NCBI GenBank assembly: GCA_964035545.1
Contig: OZ037765.1
Span: 1,023,501 to 1,087,500 of the forward strand
Length of the DNA stretch: 64,000 nt
Origin: Bugula neritina
Taxonomy: Eukaryota; Bryozoa; Gymnolaemata; Cheilostomatida; Bugulidae
Direction of reading: 5' to 3'
The notes under the pieces are model-generated. The model had not been told where the DNA came from, made no database searches, and saw only the letters and a list, made by a program, of their open reading frames with translations. Position numbers and translations under genes: made by a program. This document shows positions 16,501-29,608 of the stretch, piece by piece (the stretch's first letter is position 1; every line of letters begins with the position of its first letter).

Positions 16501-19500
16501 TTGACTTAGTTCATAGTCTCTTAGTGCAAAGAACTCTTGCATTCAAGTGGGGATTATAGGTGTACATTACACTTATATCAACTTACTCCCTTACACTTCA
16601 CAAATTATTGCTATTAGTTATCTAACTAACACCGTAACTAAAGAAATAGGATCACGTTATACTGTGTAGTTTGTATACAGTATTGTGTGCTGCAGTTCAT
16701 GTTTCATTACCAAGTCTTTCTCATAACCCCAAACCTTACAAATTATTGTGTTTTTCAGCGGTCAGTGATGACGAGGGAGGTTTCGTTACAGACTCTGAGC
16801 TGGAGATAAACAGAAATGCTAGATATGGCTCTTTGGTAAGTGAAGGTAGAATATGTTTACCTCCCGTGAAGTTGTATGGCTGTACGTAACACAAACAGAG
16901 ATGTTCTATAGAAAGATGGTGTCTTATTAAATTGTGAGCTCACGTTGAATGAATATCTCTCTAAACCCAACAGCAGCTTTGATAGTCCCTTGCAGTACTA
17001 TTAGTAATAGTATTAGTAATACTAATAGTGATAGTATTAGTATTAGTTATAGTATTAGTAATAGTATTAGTTGAACGGTTATAACTAAAAATATTCATCT
17101 CTAAAACACAAACTGGTCCTATAAAGTTTCAGGTGTTACTTTTTATATGTTTTTTGCTCTGCTAATAGTTTTTGAGCTGATAAGCTGTCTAATGCATGTT
17201 TTATTGTCATCTGTTAATATAATGTGTTAATGTAGTGTGTTAATGTAGTGTGTTAATGCAGTGTGTTAATGCATCATAACACCTAGCTATACAACACATG
17301 GTGGTCCTGCCTTGGTAATCCCTCACTCATCTTGCTAATCTTAGTAACTTATCTCCTAGAGTCTAGACTTACATCTCTTCCTCAATAGCTATTGGCTAAT
17401 CAGTTTTACAAAGACTTTGTGACTGTAACACAGCTGTGACCGTAACATAGCTGTGATCGTAACATAACTGTCACTATAACATTGCTGTGACTATAAATAC
17501 AGACTGCACAAACATCTTGATAGACTAACACCAACAGAAGTAAGAATTGTTCAAAGTTGGGAGGAAACTGAAACAATAAAGCAATCAGTGGTCTAAGAAT
17601 AACTCCATTGTTGTTTATTGTTTGTTTTTGTTGACTGCACTAAGCTGTTGGAGAGCGACTAGAGGCAGATGTTAGTGCAGCTACTCTTCTCGCTGTTTAC
17701 TCTACACAGACTATCTGCTTCCTGTCTAGTATTTGAGTTTTTGCTAAAACAGCATCTCCATTTTGTCATTTAAGGGTTTGGTGTGTTAAGTTTAATTACG
17801 TCATTGTTTACATGTTTCATATTTACAGTGTTTACCAGGTTGATACAGGATCTATCAGTTAAACATCTTGCATGTTTCTTACTCTTGTTTTACTAAGGGT
17901 CGTGTTTTAAGAAAATCAAATGGAAAATGAAATTGAAGTCGAAAAAAATACAAAAAAATGAAAAAATCAGAAAAGGAAAAACTTGAAATAAAAAACCAGA
18001 AAATCTCTATATACAAGTTTTAACTGATTTGTTGTTTATCGTGACTAACTAGTAATATCCTAGCTGATGGAGCTACTGCCTTCTCATCCCGAATCTATTC
18101 ATCACACTTCACTCTGTTGCATTAGTTTATTGTTGACTAGTCAGGTTATTGATTAGTGTTTGTTTACACAATTCAGTCACTTGACTTTTAGTGATAAATG
18201 ATTACATGTTACCCTGAGTCCAACTGCTTGCCCCTTCCTGTACTACAGTAACATGTACTACAGTAACATGTACTACAGCAACATGTACTACAGTAACATG
18301 TACTACAGTAACATGTACTACAGTAACATGTACTACAACAACATGTACTACAGTAACATGTACTACAACAACATGTACTACAGTAACATGTACTACAGTA
18401 ACATATACTACAGCAACAAGTACTACAGTAACCTGTACTACAGCCACATGTACTACAGCAACATGTACTACAACAACATGTACTACAGTAACATGTACTA
18501 CAGCCACATGTACTACAGCAACATGTACTACAACAACATGTACTACAGTAACATGTACTACAGTAACATGTACTACAACATATAGTTGGTAGTTATGTAC
18601 TACTAACACTGTCTACCACAGCTACATGGTGCTGTATGTAACAACTGATATATTGAAGATAGATTGTTGTACTTAGCAGCTGAACTCCTCCATTTTGTAT
18701 TACATCACTTCCTGTTGTATTGTAGAGAGCTCGACCTTCCGTTCCTTTGACTATGCGGGGGAGAGAATCCTTTCTCAGGACTCAGTCTTATGATCAGGGA
18801 CGGTCTCACTCCTACTCTGAGAGACAGGTAGGATCACAAGCTATTTATTCTTCCTGTGCACGGGATTGTGGGACTGCAGGAAGTGGTATTGTAAGAGTGA
18901 AGTTACGTGAATGTCTCAGTTACTAGCTGGAGCTTGTGTAAAGTTTTAATTACACTGTTAGTTACTTTTCTCACAGCACATACTGGTGTGTAAACTTCAT
19001 TCCATTGAGGGGAAAAATCTTAAATTTTAAATTTTCAAGCCATTTCAGTGATTAAGCTGTGTGTTGCGGCAGCTATGAATAGCACACAATGGAAGTCAGC
19101 AATGATTACTGTCAGTTGTATAGTAATATAGAAACATCAGCAAGTTATCAGAAATCCTAGAATAACTCAAGACATGTTTGCACAAAGATTTGTTATAAAA
19201 CACAATTGTGTGAGCAGACAATCCTTAAACGGTCTGTAGATGATAGCTGAGGTATATTTGTGGATATTTTAATATAACACAAATTGCGTGTGTCAAGGAT
19301 TCTTTGAGTTATGCTCAGTGTTGTGTAGGTATAGTAGAAAGTGTTTTGGAAGTAATGCAGAGTTTTAATTGGTTAGTTTCTCAATATATTACGTTTCCAT
19401 CCAATCTATCATTTATCCAATCACATTTCAATATACAATATTTCCTCCAATCATATTCTACCATACAGCTTCTAGTCCAATCATATTCCAGCTTGTGTTA

Positions 19501-22500
19501 TTCCCTTCAGCACGCCAACCCGGTGGTTCAGTCGAGTCAGAGTCCGCTATGGAAGAGTAACGGCATGACATCATATCCTGTTGCTCCGGTTGAGGAGGAC
19601 TACATGTCGGACAGTTCTACTGCCAGCAGTTTCGCTAGAGGCTCCAGAGCCAGGTCCAGTTTACCCATCATCAGACACATCTCCACCAGACACGTAGGTG
19701 AGTCATACAGTCTACTTACACCACCAGACACGTGGGTGAGTCATACAGTCTACTTACACCACCAGACACGTGGGTGAGTCATACATTCTACTTACACCAC
19801 CAGACACGTGGGTGAGTCATACAGTCTACTTACACCACCAGACACGTGGGTGAGTCATACAGTCTACTTACACCACCAGACACGTGGGTGAGTCATACAG
19901 TCTACTTACACCACCAGACACGTGAGTGAGTCATACAGTCTACTTACACTACCAGACACGTGGGTGAGTCATACAGTCTACTTACACCACCAGACACGTG
20001 GGTGAGTCATACAGTCTACTTACACCACCAGACACGTGGGTGAGTCATACAGTCTACTTACACCACCAGACACGTGGGTGAGTCATACAGCCCACTTACA
20101 CTACCAGACACGTGGGTGAGTCATACAGTGTCTCACCTTCTCATTCAGCTCACTTCTGTCCTGAACTTAGAATATGTTGTTTTTAATCCAGAGATTTGTT
20201 TGAATATGGAGTATTATTCAATATTTACTGGAGTATTTACTGCCAACACTAGAAATCTAATGGCATATATAAGGCCTGTATAGCTCACACCTTAACACAC
20301 TGTTACTGTTACTATAATCTGGTGGTTATAAGACAAATACTGGTCTTCTTGTATATGTGTTTAATTTAGTATTTAGTACAAGACATTATGTCATCGGTAT
20401 CAAGATGTATTAGTGCTTCCGTTTACCTTCGGAAATTCCTTGTTCGAACATCAAATGTTAGCTCTATTTTGATTGGCTCTAGGTTTGGTGTTTCTAACCT
20501 ATCAGAACGTGACTAAGAAGACAGTGTTACCCTCTGAGATCAAGAACCTTGACACTATAAAGGCCATGTTCCTACGCTGCTTCCCCCAACAGCTGACCCC
20601 TGACCTCTTGAACTCTCCCCGCAGACGCTTCTATATACTCGATAGAAGTTCTAATCGCTTTTTCCTTCTGGTGCATCTACAGTAAGTATACAGTATACCG
20701 TAAGTATAATAAACAGTAAGTATACTATAGAGTAAGTGTAGTATACAGTAAGTATAATATACAGTAAGTATAATATACAGTAAGTATAATATACAGTAAG
20801 TATAATATACAGTTAGTATACTATAGAGTAAGTATACTATACAGTAAGTATACTATACAGTAAGTATAATATATAGTAAGTATAATATACAGTAAGTATA
20901 GTATACAGTAAGTATAATATACAGTTAGTATACTATAGAGTAAGTATACTATACAGTAAGTATACTATACAGTAAGTATAATATATAGTAAGTATAATAT
21001 ACAGTAAGTATAGTATACAGAAAGTATAATATACAGTAAGTATACTATAGAGTAAGTATAATATACAGTAAGTATAATATACAGTAAGTATACTATAGAG
21101 TAAGTATAATATACAGTAAGTATAATATACAGTAAGTATAATATAATGTGGTACAGCAAGTCTTACTCTGTGTATCAGGGAAGTGCGTGACGGGACAATG
21201 CTGAAGCTAGTAGACTCGGGCGCTCTCACTCCCAGCACCGTGAGAAGGTCACGCTCCGCCCACTCAGCCTTGACCTCTGACCTCAACTACTTCTCTGAGC
21301 CCGAGTTTGATATCGGCTCCACCAACAGTGAGTCTGGACTGTACACCCTGCCGCTCTGAGAGTGACTGGAGCTCAGGCTTTCAGTTGTAGCTCTGGTTCT
21401 ACTAATAGTTGCTGGGGTCTGAACTCAGAGCCCCGTATTCTTTTTTAGACTGAGCTCTGTAACTGTATGGAGCCATGGCACACATTTTTGACCTATTATG
21501 CCCAAATAATTCTTAGTTAATTGAAATCGCGTTTTATTGTAAAGATTTTACATTTCTAACAATCAAAATTATTTTTCAAAACTACTAAATTATATTTTTT
21601 GTCAACTACTGGTGAAATTTGGTTATTTTGCTTATCAAATGGGCCATTTTTATTCTGTAAAACACATTATCATCTTCTGCTAATGGAAATTTATTATGTA
21701 AACTTGTGTAGGCCACCAGTTGAGTTACTGAGTTACCAGAAATATTGGGAGTTATTTTCTCTTGTATAGAGGGAGGCAATTCCACATTGCCCAGTACCTT
21801 ACATAGAATGTCCATCACAAAAGAGACGAATATAGATGAGCCAGTTTCGAATAGCTGGGGCCACCACTCTGTGCCTTCCCACAATCCTCCTCCACTAGTA
21901 CAATCAGCCTATGGCCAGTCTGTGTCAGGTGAGTGCAACTCCTACTCTTAACTTGTGGCTCCCAAAACGAATTATATCAATGTTATTGAATTAATTGTTA
22001 AATCAGCCAATAAAAGTACCAAACAAATGAATTGATTTACACTACTTCAATGAGAATTTTCTCCCCATAAACATAGTAGTAGTAGTTATAGATCAAGTCT
22101 TGAAGTCCGTTGTCAATATATGTAGCTATTATTTCCTTTTTCACTGGAGAGTTTGCATTCGAAAGGCTAAATCAGACTACACACATTCTCAACTGTTCGC
22201 AGGTCACTTGACTATAAAGTTGTAATCTGCAAAAGTATTTGTAGAGTTGACAATTCCAAGTGTCTGAAATTCAATATTATGTCACTTAATAGCCAGCGTA
22301 CTACTATTTTATGGTGTATTTTGTCATTAGACTTTGGGAGTAATCATCCCATGTATTATTACTCGGCTATGAGAGAGGCATACTCTGACTGGAATGTATA
22401 CCGTGCAGGTATACACGCAGGTAACGTATTTAGATGACGTTACGCACATTTTGTTGAGTTTGGGGTGCTCCAGTATCACACGGCTGGCTGGGTTTGGCAC

Positions 22501-25500
22501 TCCTTGACCCCCTTCCATAAAACTGGCTTTTCTCAAGCTGATTGTTGGCTATTATTTGCTGCATTAGCTTGTACCTGCACTAGTTGTCGTGTCACCTAGC
22601 AACAGCTGTCATGTTGCCTAGCAACAGCTGTCATGTTGCCTAGCAACAGCTGTCATGTTACCTAGCAATAGTTGCCATGTTACCTAGCAATAGTTATGTT
22701 TCCTAGCAACAGTTGTCATGTTGTTTATCCTTTACTCTGTAGTTTACCCAATGTTACAAGTTGCACATTTTTGTAGCCAGCTCTCAGAAAACACTGCACT
22801 AGTTTTCTGTCACTTAGCAACTGTTTGAGATTAACTTATTCTAACACAGCACTCTCTATGCACTCTAAGAGTATATGATGTAATCTAGTATGACAGGAGA
22901 TAGCTGAAAGATGTATTTATACTGTATATATCTACATGTAGATTTAGTTATCATCAAATTGTTTATAATATAAAAAGTTACATTAATATATTATGTTTAG
23001 TGATTATCAAATGAATTGAAATGCTTGTTTACAGCCAATCAAAGAGAGAACATTCTGGCATCTTCTAGTCACCCACAGCCTGCGATCAGCAGCTCCAACA
23101 TGACTCAGGGAGGCTATGCCCCTCCCCAACCTTCACAAACGCTTCAGAACACGCACCTGGGCAATGAGTCATCATCTGCTCACATTGTAGGCCTGCAGAC
23201 TGGAGGTTCTAAGAAAAAAGACGAATTCGAATCGAGGTATTGCATACGAACAAACTGAAAATTTGCCATGTGAAATCAAATTTGAATTGATATTTACTTA
23301 CAAATAGACAGATTAGGTTTACAATTTTATACAATTTGTTTTTAAAACTGGTTGTTGAAGAATTAAAATATTTTTATCTCTGTTTGTAAATCATGACTTT
23401 GCTACTAATCACCTACTTTCACTCTTCCCACTGAGCTCTTCACTCTACTCACTGAACTCTCTACTCTACTCACTGAGCTCTTCACTCTTCCACTGAGCTC
23501 TCCACTCTACCCACTGAGCTCTTCACTCTACCCACTGAGCTCTCCACTCTATGTATATATCACCTGTAGAACTCGCATGGCCAAGATGGAGTCTCAGTTG
23601 GCCAGTCTGACGGCCTGGGTGCAGACGGCGCTGAGTCATAGCCGACCCGGCAGCTCAGCCAGTGACGGACTCTCCGACAGCTCTTACCCTCCCCACTCCA
23701 ACCGCAGCAGTGAGTTCTGTTGGAGTTGTGTTCTTCCTGTCACTTTGTGGACTGAATATTCTCTGTTGGTATTTTTCAACTTGAGAATACAGTTTGTGAA
23801 ATTCTCATTAAGATTTTTAAAATATCATTTTCTGTAATTGACTTTAGATTAAACTGTCTTTAAATTTCTTTATCAATGTGTATTAAATATTTATCTATTT
23901 ATTTATTGGTTGTTGTCTTCTCTCTTCTTGTTGTACTAGAAGTCATGTGACCATGTTTAGTAGACAGAGCACGTGTTGTCTGTGCTCTAGTCCATCAATT
24001 TCATCATCAAGTGTAATGTAATATGATTTGTGTGCACCTGCAATACTGATGCTATGTGTAGATCACTGTGAAATACCTAGGAAGGTTCATGCAGGTGATT
24101 GCTTGCTCAGCTTTGCTACGCAATATTTCATCATCTAATCTTATCTGTATTTGTCTGATTTATGATGTAATTTCCTGTATCTATGTGCATGCAAACTGTT
24201 AACACTGTCAGGGCGGTGATTCGCTAATCTTAATCATAATCTGTTTTCTCTCTCGTGATTGGTGGAGGGCTTCCATTTGTGTTATGTATGTTAAGAGTAA
24301 ACATAGGTAAACTTGAGGCCACATCAGTGATTAGCAGCTGGGTGAATCTCACTAAATGACTGTTAGTAGATACTAGATACGTAGAATGTATAATGTGATA
24401 CAGTCAAACTCACGTTGATACTCTAGTTGATTTAATAATTTCCACATATTCAATCACTAAAATGTGGCAGCCATCTTTTCTTGCCCGTCAATCCACTCCA
24501 ATGTAGTTCTACCTTTACCTGGTAACATATATATGTGAGTCGTCATGATAATTCATAGTTGTGTTCTGATCTAATATTTAGGTGTATCAGGGGCGTCTAC
24601 ATCTACGCCCCAACCCAGTGTGGGTGTTGAACTCCAGAAAAAGATATGCAGTGCATCAGATATGGTGAAAGATTTGAGAACCGAGTTTAAACAGCTGAGG
24701 AGAATCCATGAGGCTCAGTCTGAGACAATCCAGGATACAATCAAAGATGCTCTCTCTAAAATACAGGCACTGACTTATCATTATGTTCTATATATAGTAA
24801 CTAACTCACTCTGATATTCTATATATAGTAACTGACTCATTCTGATATTCTATATATAGTAACTAACTCACTCTGACATTCTATATATAGTAACTGACAG
24901 TGCTATTCTATATATAATAACTAACTCACTCTGATATTCTATATAGTATATATAGTAACTAACTCACTCTAATATTCTATATATAGTAACTGACTCTGAT
25001 ATTCTATATATAGTAACTAACTCACTCTGATATTCTATATATAGTAACTAACTCACTCTGATATTCTATATATAGTAACTAACTCACTTTGATATTCTAT
25101 ATATAGTAACTGACTCATTCTGATATTCTATATATAGTAACTAACTCACTTTGATATTCTATATATAGTAACTGACTCACTTTGATATTCTATATATAGT
25201 AACTAACTCACTCTGATATTCTATATATAGTAACTAACTCACTTTGATATTCTATATATAGTAACTGACTCACTCTGATATTCTATATATACTAACTAAC
25301 TCACTCTAATATTCTATATATAGTAACTAACTCTGATATTCTATATATAGTAACTAACTCACTCTAATATTCTATATATAGTAACTAACTCTGATATTCT
25401 ATATATAGTAACTAACTCACTCTGATATTCTATATATTATAGTAACTGACTCTGATATTCTATATATAGTAACTGACAAGCTATTTTGTTCACAGAAAGC

Positions 25501-26407
25501 TGTCAGCAGCATACCAGGGGCTAATGGTAGTCCTTTGAGATCTGAAAGACGCAGGATCGATGCCAATTTGGACTCTTACAAACAAGAGCACGCCATTGTT
25601 CTTAAACAAATAGGGTAAGTGTCAAGAATATGTAATAAGAAGTACATAGTGGGAATGTTATGCTCTTTTTTGCTGGAGTACAATTACTGAATATACACAA
25701 AGTATTCGCTACCTCATGTTGAATAATTGAGTATTATTGATTTGTTTATTTTAGTGAACTAGAAGCATACGTCTCAGAACTGCGTAGTGATGTCGTTTCT
25801 AAGCATTGCCATGTAAATCTCCCGGAAGTTGAAGCCTTAGCTCTTAAACTCAGTAAGGCCACGCGGGCGGCTACAGATATCAAGACTAAGTTTCCTCGTC
25901 TAGTCAAACACCTTCGAGTTGTTTCAGCCAATGAACTCGACTATGTCATAAACCAGCATGAGTACGCTTTATCTATACCTTGTGTAGTTGTCAACTTGCT
26001 ATGTAAACGTGTGTATAGTTCGACTATGTGTTGTATTCAGCATACTTTTTCTACCAATATTATCTTATTGAGAATTTAAGTTCTGGGTCCATTATAAATT
26101 TTTTTTCAAGAGTTTGTGCAGTGATTTGTTGATTATGTTGGTCAGGTTTATTAGCAAAGAGCCGGGGCATATAGAAGATGCATTGAGGAGGTGTAAAGCC
26201 ATCACTAGTGTTCTCTTTACACTCAAAAGGTAAAGAGTTACTTTAAATAGTATCTACTATTACTAGTACTACTAATACTACTGCTACTACTACTACTAAT
26301 ACTACTACTACTAGTACTACTACTACTGCTACTACCACTACCACCACTACTACTAGTACTACTACTACTACTACTACTGCTGCTGCTGCTACTACTACTA
26401 CTGCTAT

Positions 26408-26464
<57 letters not shown>

Positions 26465-26465
26465 A

Positions 26466-26517
<52 letters not shown>

Positions 26518-27738
26518 GCAAGCAATACAAATACATTGTGCCCATTACAGGCTGGCTGCGGTAGACAGTAAGAGAACTATTATAGTGCCACGTCTGAACA
26601 CACTTCCTGTTGATGAATCTGTGAAAAAGCAGCTTCTCCAACAGATACGCTCAAAGTCTCCAAATCATGTCGATAGAATGAAATCAATTAATGTGAGTCG
26701 TGCTTTGGTAACTTCTGTAACAGCTTTTGTTAGGTTAATAGAATATTTAGCTTATTCATTAATGTTTCATTTTCTATCATATCTAAAATAGTTTTATTTT
26801 TATTTTTCAAGAAAGCCGAAAAGTCTTTGGCCCGTCGCAAAGACATCATGATGTCAAAGGATGTGTTGAAGTTTGAAAAGTCACTAGAGTTGGCCTCTAA
26901 AAACCTCAAAGAGGCGGAACAGCTACCTCGGTCTGACTTTGAAACAATAAATGATTTGGATAAGCTTGCAGAAAGAGCGAGGCAGTATCAGGAAAATAAT
27001 CAGCTGTTAAGTGGAGTCACTACACAACATGTTAGTGGTGACACGTCTGCAAGCTCTGACTCACACATGTCTGTAAACTCTGACTCAAAACTAACCAATG
27101 GTGTTAGCAGACGTAACAGACCACCTAGAGGTGAACACAGTCTGCCATTCATACAAAACAGAGACTCAATTCATTGGGACATTGACTCAGAATCTAATGG
27201 GACTTTATCCGACGAATCCGTTGAGGAATTCATTGATGTAACTGAGACGACCGCCAACTCGGCATTTACAATTGTAAATAGCAACAGAGGTCAAAGTTCA
27301 AACTGTTCTCCTAGCAGTCGTGTTGTATCATCATCTCCTGGTAAAGACAGCCCGACATCTAGTGTCAAAGGTCATGCGTCACCCAATTCTAATAGCCGCC
27401 ATAGCGACCTTCAACAGCAATGTCAAAAGTTACAAGACATGCAAAGAAACCATAGACTGACTCCCACCATGCACAGTACGAGAGCTCCAACTAACACCCC
27501 TATCATTTCTCCTAATTCTCTAAATAATAGTTTTATTACTCCGGCTAGCTCTAAGGTTCCACACTCTAACGGCATGAATGGTAAACCAGCTATAGCTCCT
27601 AAACCTCAGCTAAGGTCAAACAGGCTCAAGGTTACTGTTTCCACTGCAGATGATTTAACTAGTTGTCACTCACACAGCTCATCTGACTCTCACAGTGAAA
27701 GCCTTTCTCTTAAAGAACCTAAATCAACAACTGTCTAA
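13579..27738 (+). CDS. SRCIN1: p140Cap/SKT family homologue (SRCIN1/KIAA1217-like), 15 exons
   Basis: Exons: 13579-13744, 16759-16835, 18726-18827, 19511-19697, 20483-20681, 21179-21327, 21770-21928, 23035-23236, 23570-23709, 24582-24766, 25496-25614, 25755-25961, 26146-26229, 26551-26692, 26812-27738. All phases agree; 3045 nt, 1014 residues. Residues ~178-255 are the AIP3/Bud6-like N-terminal fold (TVLPSEIKNLDTIKAMF, FPQQLT, EVRDGTMLKL). RMAKMESQLASLTAWVQTAL at ~414-434 matches the family hallmark MEKQIASLTGLVQSAL. Coiled-coil stretches cover ~485-535 and ~550-660 (FPRLVKHLRVVSANELDYV, FISKEPGHIEDALRRC). The KAEKSL helix starts exon 15, followed by a Ser-rich disordered tail. Vertebrate members are cytoskeletal/Src-signalling scaffolds. 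The MGLFSKKK start could be N-myristoylated, though Ser is at position 5, not 6. The exon-10 donor reads CAG|GC unless it lies further down. Confidence 0.92.
14515..14690. repeat. 38-bp minisatellite in SKT intron 1
   Basis: Five copies of a 38-bp unit beginning CTGTCGTCTGCAACTATACT. Intron 1 (13745-16758) is otherwise AT-rich with a CA repeat at 15.05 kb; I see no further exon in it. Confidence 0.9.
15038..15232. repeat. CA microsatellite with interspersed TC
   Basis: Roughly 190 bp of (CA)n broken by short CACTCT steps, inside SKT intron 1. Translations give Thr-His repeats and are not coding. Confidence 0.95.
18243..18583. repeat. 15-bp minisatellite, TACTACAGTAACATG unit, SKT intron 2
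   Basis: About 23 copies of a 15-bp unit, 140 bp upstream of exon 3. Both strands are open (MYYSN- or VVHV-type repeats), a side effect of the 15-bp period. Each unit carries TACTACAG, which resembles a 3' splice site, so it could offer decoy acceptors. Confidence 0.92.
19365..19482. promoter_or_regulatory. CCAAT-box cluster upstream of SKT exon 4
   Basis: Four CCAAT pentamers on the plus strand (about 19401, 19417, 19447 and 19477) and one ATTGG (about 19366) in 120 bp, ending 30 bp before exon 4. This might be an internal promoter or just a decayed 30-bp repeat. Low confidence. Confidence 0.25.
19683..20130. repeat. 38-bp minisatellite that repeats the exon-4 splice donor
   Basis: The unit ACCAGACACGTGGGTGAGTC plus 18 bp begins in the last codons of exon 4, and GTGAGT recurs every 38 bp from 19698 to 20116, twelve times. 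The first copy is the authentic donor; the others reproduce the 3' end of the exon and the donor. The period is not a multiple of three, so using later donors would change frame. Confidence 0.93.
20682..21144. repeat. 16-bp minisatellite that repeats the exon-5 splice donor
   Basis: Starts at the exon-5 donor (CTACA|GTAAGTATA) and repeats the 16-bp unit ACAGTAAGTATAATAT roughly 28 times. Most units keep GTAAGTA, a near-perfect U1 match. The array fills almost the whole intron up to 35 bp before exon 6. Confidence 0.93.
22591..22710. promoter_or_regulatory. Array of RFX X-box-like sites in SKT intron 7
   Basis: Six 22-bp units, each with a motif at 22591, 22613, 22635, 22657, 22679 and 22698. 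The copies at 22613 and 22635 read GTTGCCTAGCAAC, the reverse complement of the consensus RFX X-box GTTGCTAGGCAAC; the rest differ by one to three bases. Three units also carry a CAGCTG E-box. Known: RFX factors bind such sites, notably in ciliary-gene promoters. Inference: it may be an intronic enhancer. Confidence 0.5.
23410..23560. repeat. Minisatellite CACTGAGCTCTTCACTCTAC, SKT intron 8
   Basis: About seven imperfect 20-22-bp copies directly upstream of exon 9. The pyrimidine-rich array may serve as its polypyrimidine tract. Confidence 0.85.
24782..25480. repeat. 31-bp minisatellite downstream of SKT exon 10
   Basis: About 22 copies of a 31-bp unit containing GATATTCTATATATAGTAAC. It begins about 15 bp after the end of exon 10 and runs to just before exon 11. 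Each unit contains ATAGTAACTAAC, which holds a plausible donor (GTAACT) and a branch-point-like CTAAC. Confidence 0.93.
26240..26518. repeat. ACT trinucleotide array, SKT intron 13
   Basis: About 280 bp of (ACT)n with CTG/ACC interruptions, filling the intron between exons 13 and 14. Poly-Ser and poly-Val frames across it are artefacts. Confidence 0.95.
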
Positions 27739-29608
27739 TTAGGTTAACATGTGTTTAATTAGGTCACCTGCTGTTTAATTAGGTCAACTACTCTGTAACT
27801 AGAACTCACTATTATTATAATTCATTGCAAATACTTTTTATTATGAAGTGATATTTTATTTATTTGTAACTCTTTTATCAATATTTTAAGAAAACCATTT
27901 ACATCATCACATACTGAATGCATTCTTCTCTCATGGAGTAATATGAAACTGCCTGTTGCTTGCAGCTGTACTGATGTAGAATAATGATGATATGATATAT
28001 GTACATCAGTATATGTCTAGCAAAGTTCTAGCAATCTACCATCTACTAATCTATCCGTTTGTTCAGCTCTTTGCGTTGGATTTAGAACTGTGGCAGCTAA
28101 AAGGTATCAAATTATCTACTCAAATCAGCACATTAACAGCTTCCTTCTTAACTTGACTATATGCAGAACATGATGTTGTATTGAGCCTCCAAGTGGTAGC
28201 ACATTCAGTTTATGCATGTTTGCACTTGCACTAGTAATTAATTAAGTTATTCAATCAGTTAACAATGGCAACTTACATGCAATAGATAAATGAAGAAGGT
28301 AGCTAAAAAATTAATAAAGATTAGTCAACAGATTGATGAAGCTAATAGCAACTCATTGTTGAGAGCTGACTGCTTGTTGATTCACAGCTTGATTATATTC
28401 ATAACACTAGCTACTGTAACACAGCTTATATTATGTTAACCAATGGTCTATAGACACAGTATAGGGACACTACAACTATGACAACTAGCAGCTGGCGACT
28501 GCTGAATATTGGAAAAGGCTTGCATAATGTGATATGATGTACTTGAAGGCAGCGTAACAGATCAGGTTGAAGTTTCACTGTAACTCATCACTCAAAGCTT
28601 CACTCACTGACCTGCCCTATTACTCAGAAATTAAACAACTCACTTGGTTTACACAAGGGCAATGATATTGGGGTAATATCCAGCTTGTGCCCAGTAATAA
28701 AGCTTAAAGTAGTTTATATGCTATATTTAAAGAGACTTGAAGTCAGCGTTGAAGCTACCAACTGTTTTTATGAAATTAAACCCCTGAACTAAAACTACAT
28801 TGCATACATAGTCACAAAATATTAATTATAATAGGGCCTACACTAAATAGTTTGTTTTAACCAGCTTCCAAGACTATTAACATTATCTGCAATATTATTA
28901 AATACTGGAGTTTATGATATGAACACATTTACAATCAACAATTAATTTTGTGATGTTTTCCTCTGTTAGATTAAATTTGCCTGAAATAAATTAATAATGC
29001 ATTGTAGAAAATGCATTATAAGAAAGGCTTTTAGTTCACTATATATTTTATGTTCATGATTTACGTGGCTAAGTTTTGTGCTATAGTAACAATCAACATT
29101 TTTTTTCTAATCGCTCTTTTACTATTCCATCATACTACATATAATACTACAATAAAATACTTTAGTACTAGTCCAAAGCTGTTCCATCAAAATTATTTTT
29201 AGAAATCAATCAAGCAGTCTCAATGTATTAAAGTTTATTTAAAGAAAAAGCTGATTCGAAAATTACATAAAACTCACGGGAGAGAAAAATAGTTGTTATT
29301 ATAACAGCAAATTGTGAACAACTTTTCCAAATATTTGTAAAATTATAGTTACATTAAAAAAAGGAGCAAAGTGTAGGCAGCAGCAACAACAGCAGCACGC
29401 AGCAGAAAATTTAAAAATATGATTATAGGAAGCAAAAAGTCACAGATCACTTGAGGAAAAATCTAGGAATTTACTGAAGAGTTATTTAAGTAAGCTGTTG
29501 AGGGCACAAGCTTGTTAGAGTTAGTTTGTCAGAGTGAATACAAGTATTTTCACAAACACACTATTTAATATAGAAGAGCAGAACAAGAAAGGTTTTCTAA
29601 TATATTAT
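27739..29608. other. Convergent intergenic region holding a dispersed repeat
   Basis: Between the 3' ends of the SKT gene and caspase-like gene A. 28080-28930 matches, in the same orientation, 55430-56030 plus 58680-59070, so it is a copy of an interspersed repeat or segmental duplication. No coding exon seen. Confidence 0.6.

Noticed and set aside
18202-18609. Long repetitive open frames (MYYSN and VVHV repeats) on both strands
   Set aside because: A 15-bp tandem repeat in an intron keeps every frame open; it lies between well-supported SKT exons.
19683-20130. Regular 38-bp repeats considered as a CRISPR array
   Set aside because: No unique spacers between repeats, and the genome is eukaryotic with spliced genes.
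23577-23837. Stand-alone 86-codon gene
   Set aside because: Frame is SKT exon 9 read through into its intron; the GTGAGT donor ends the exon.
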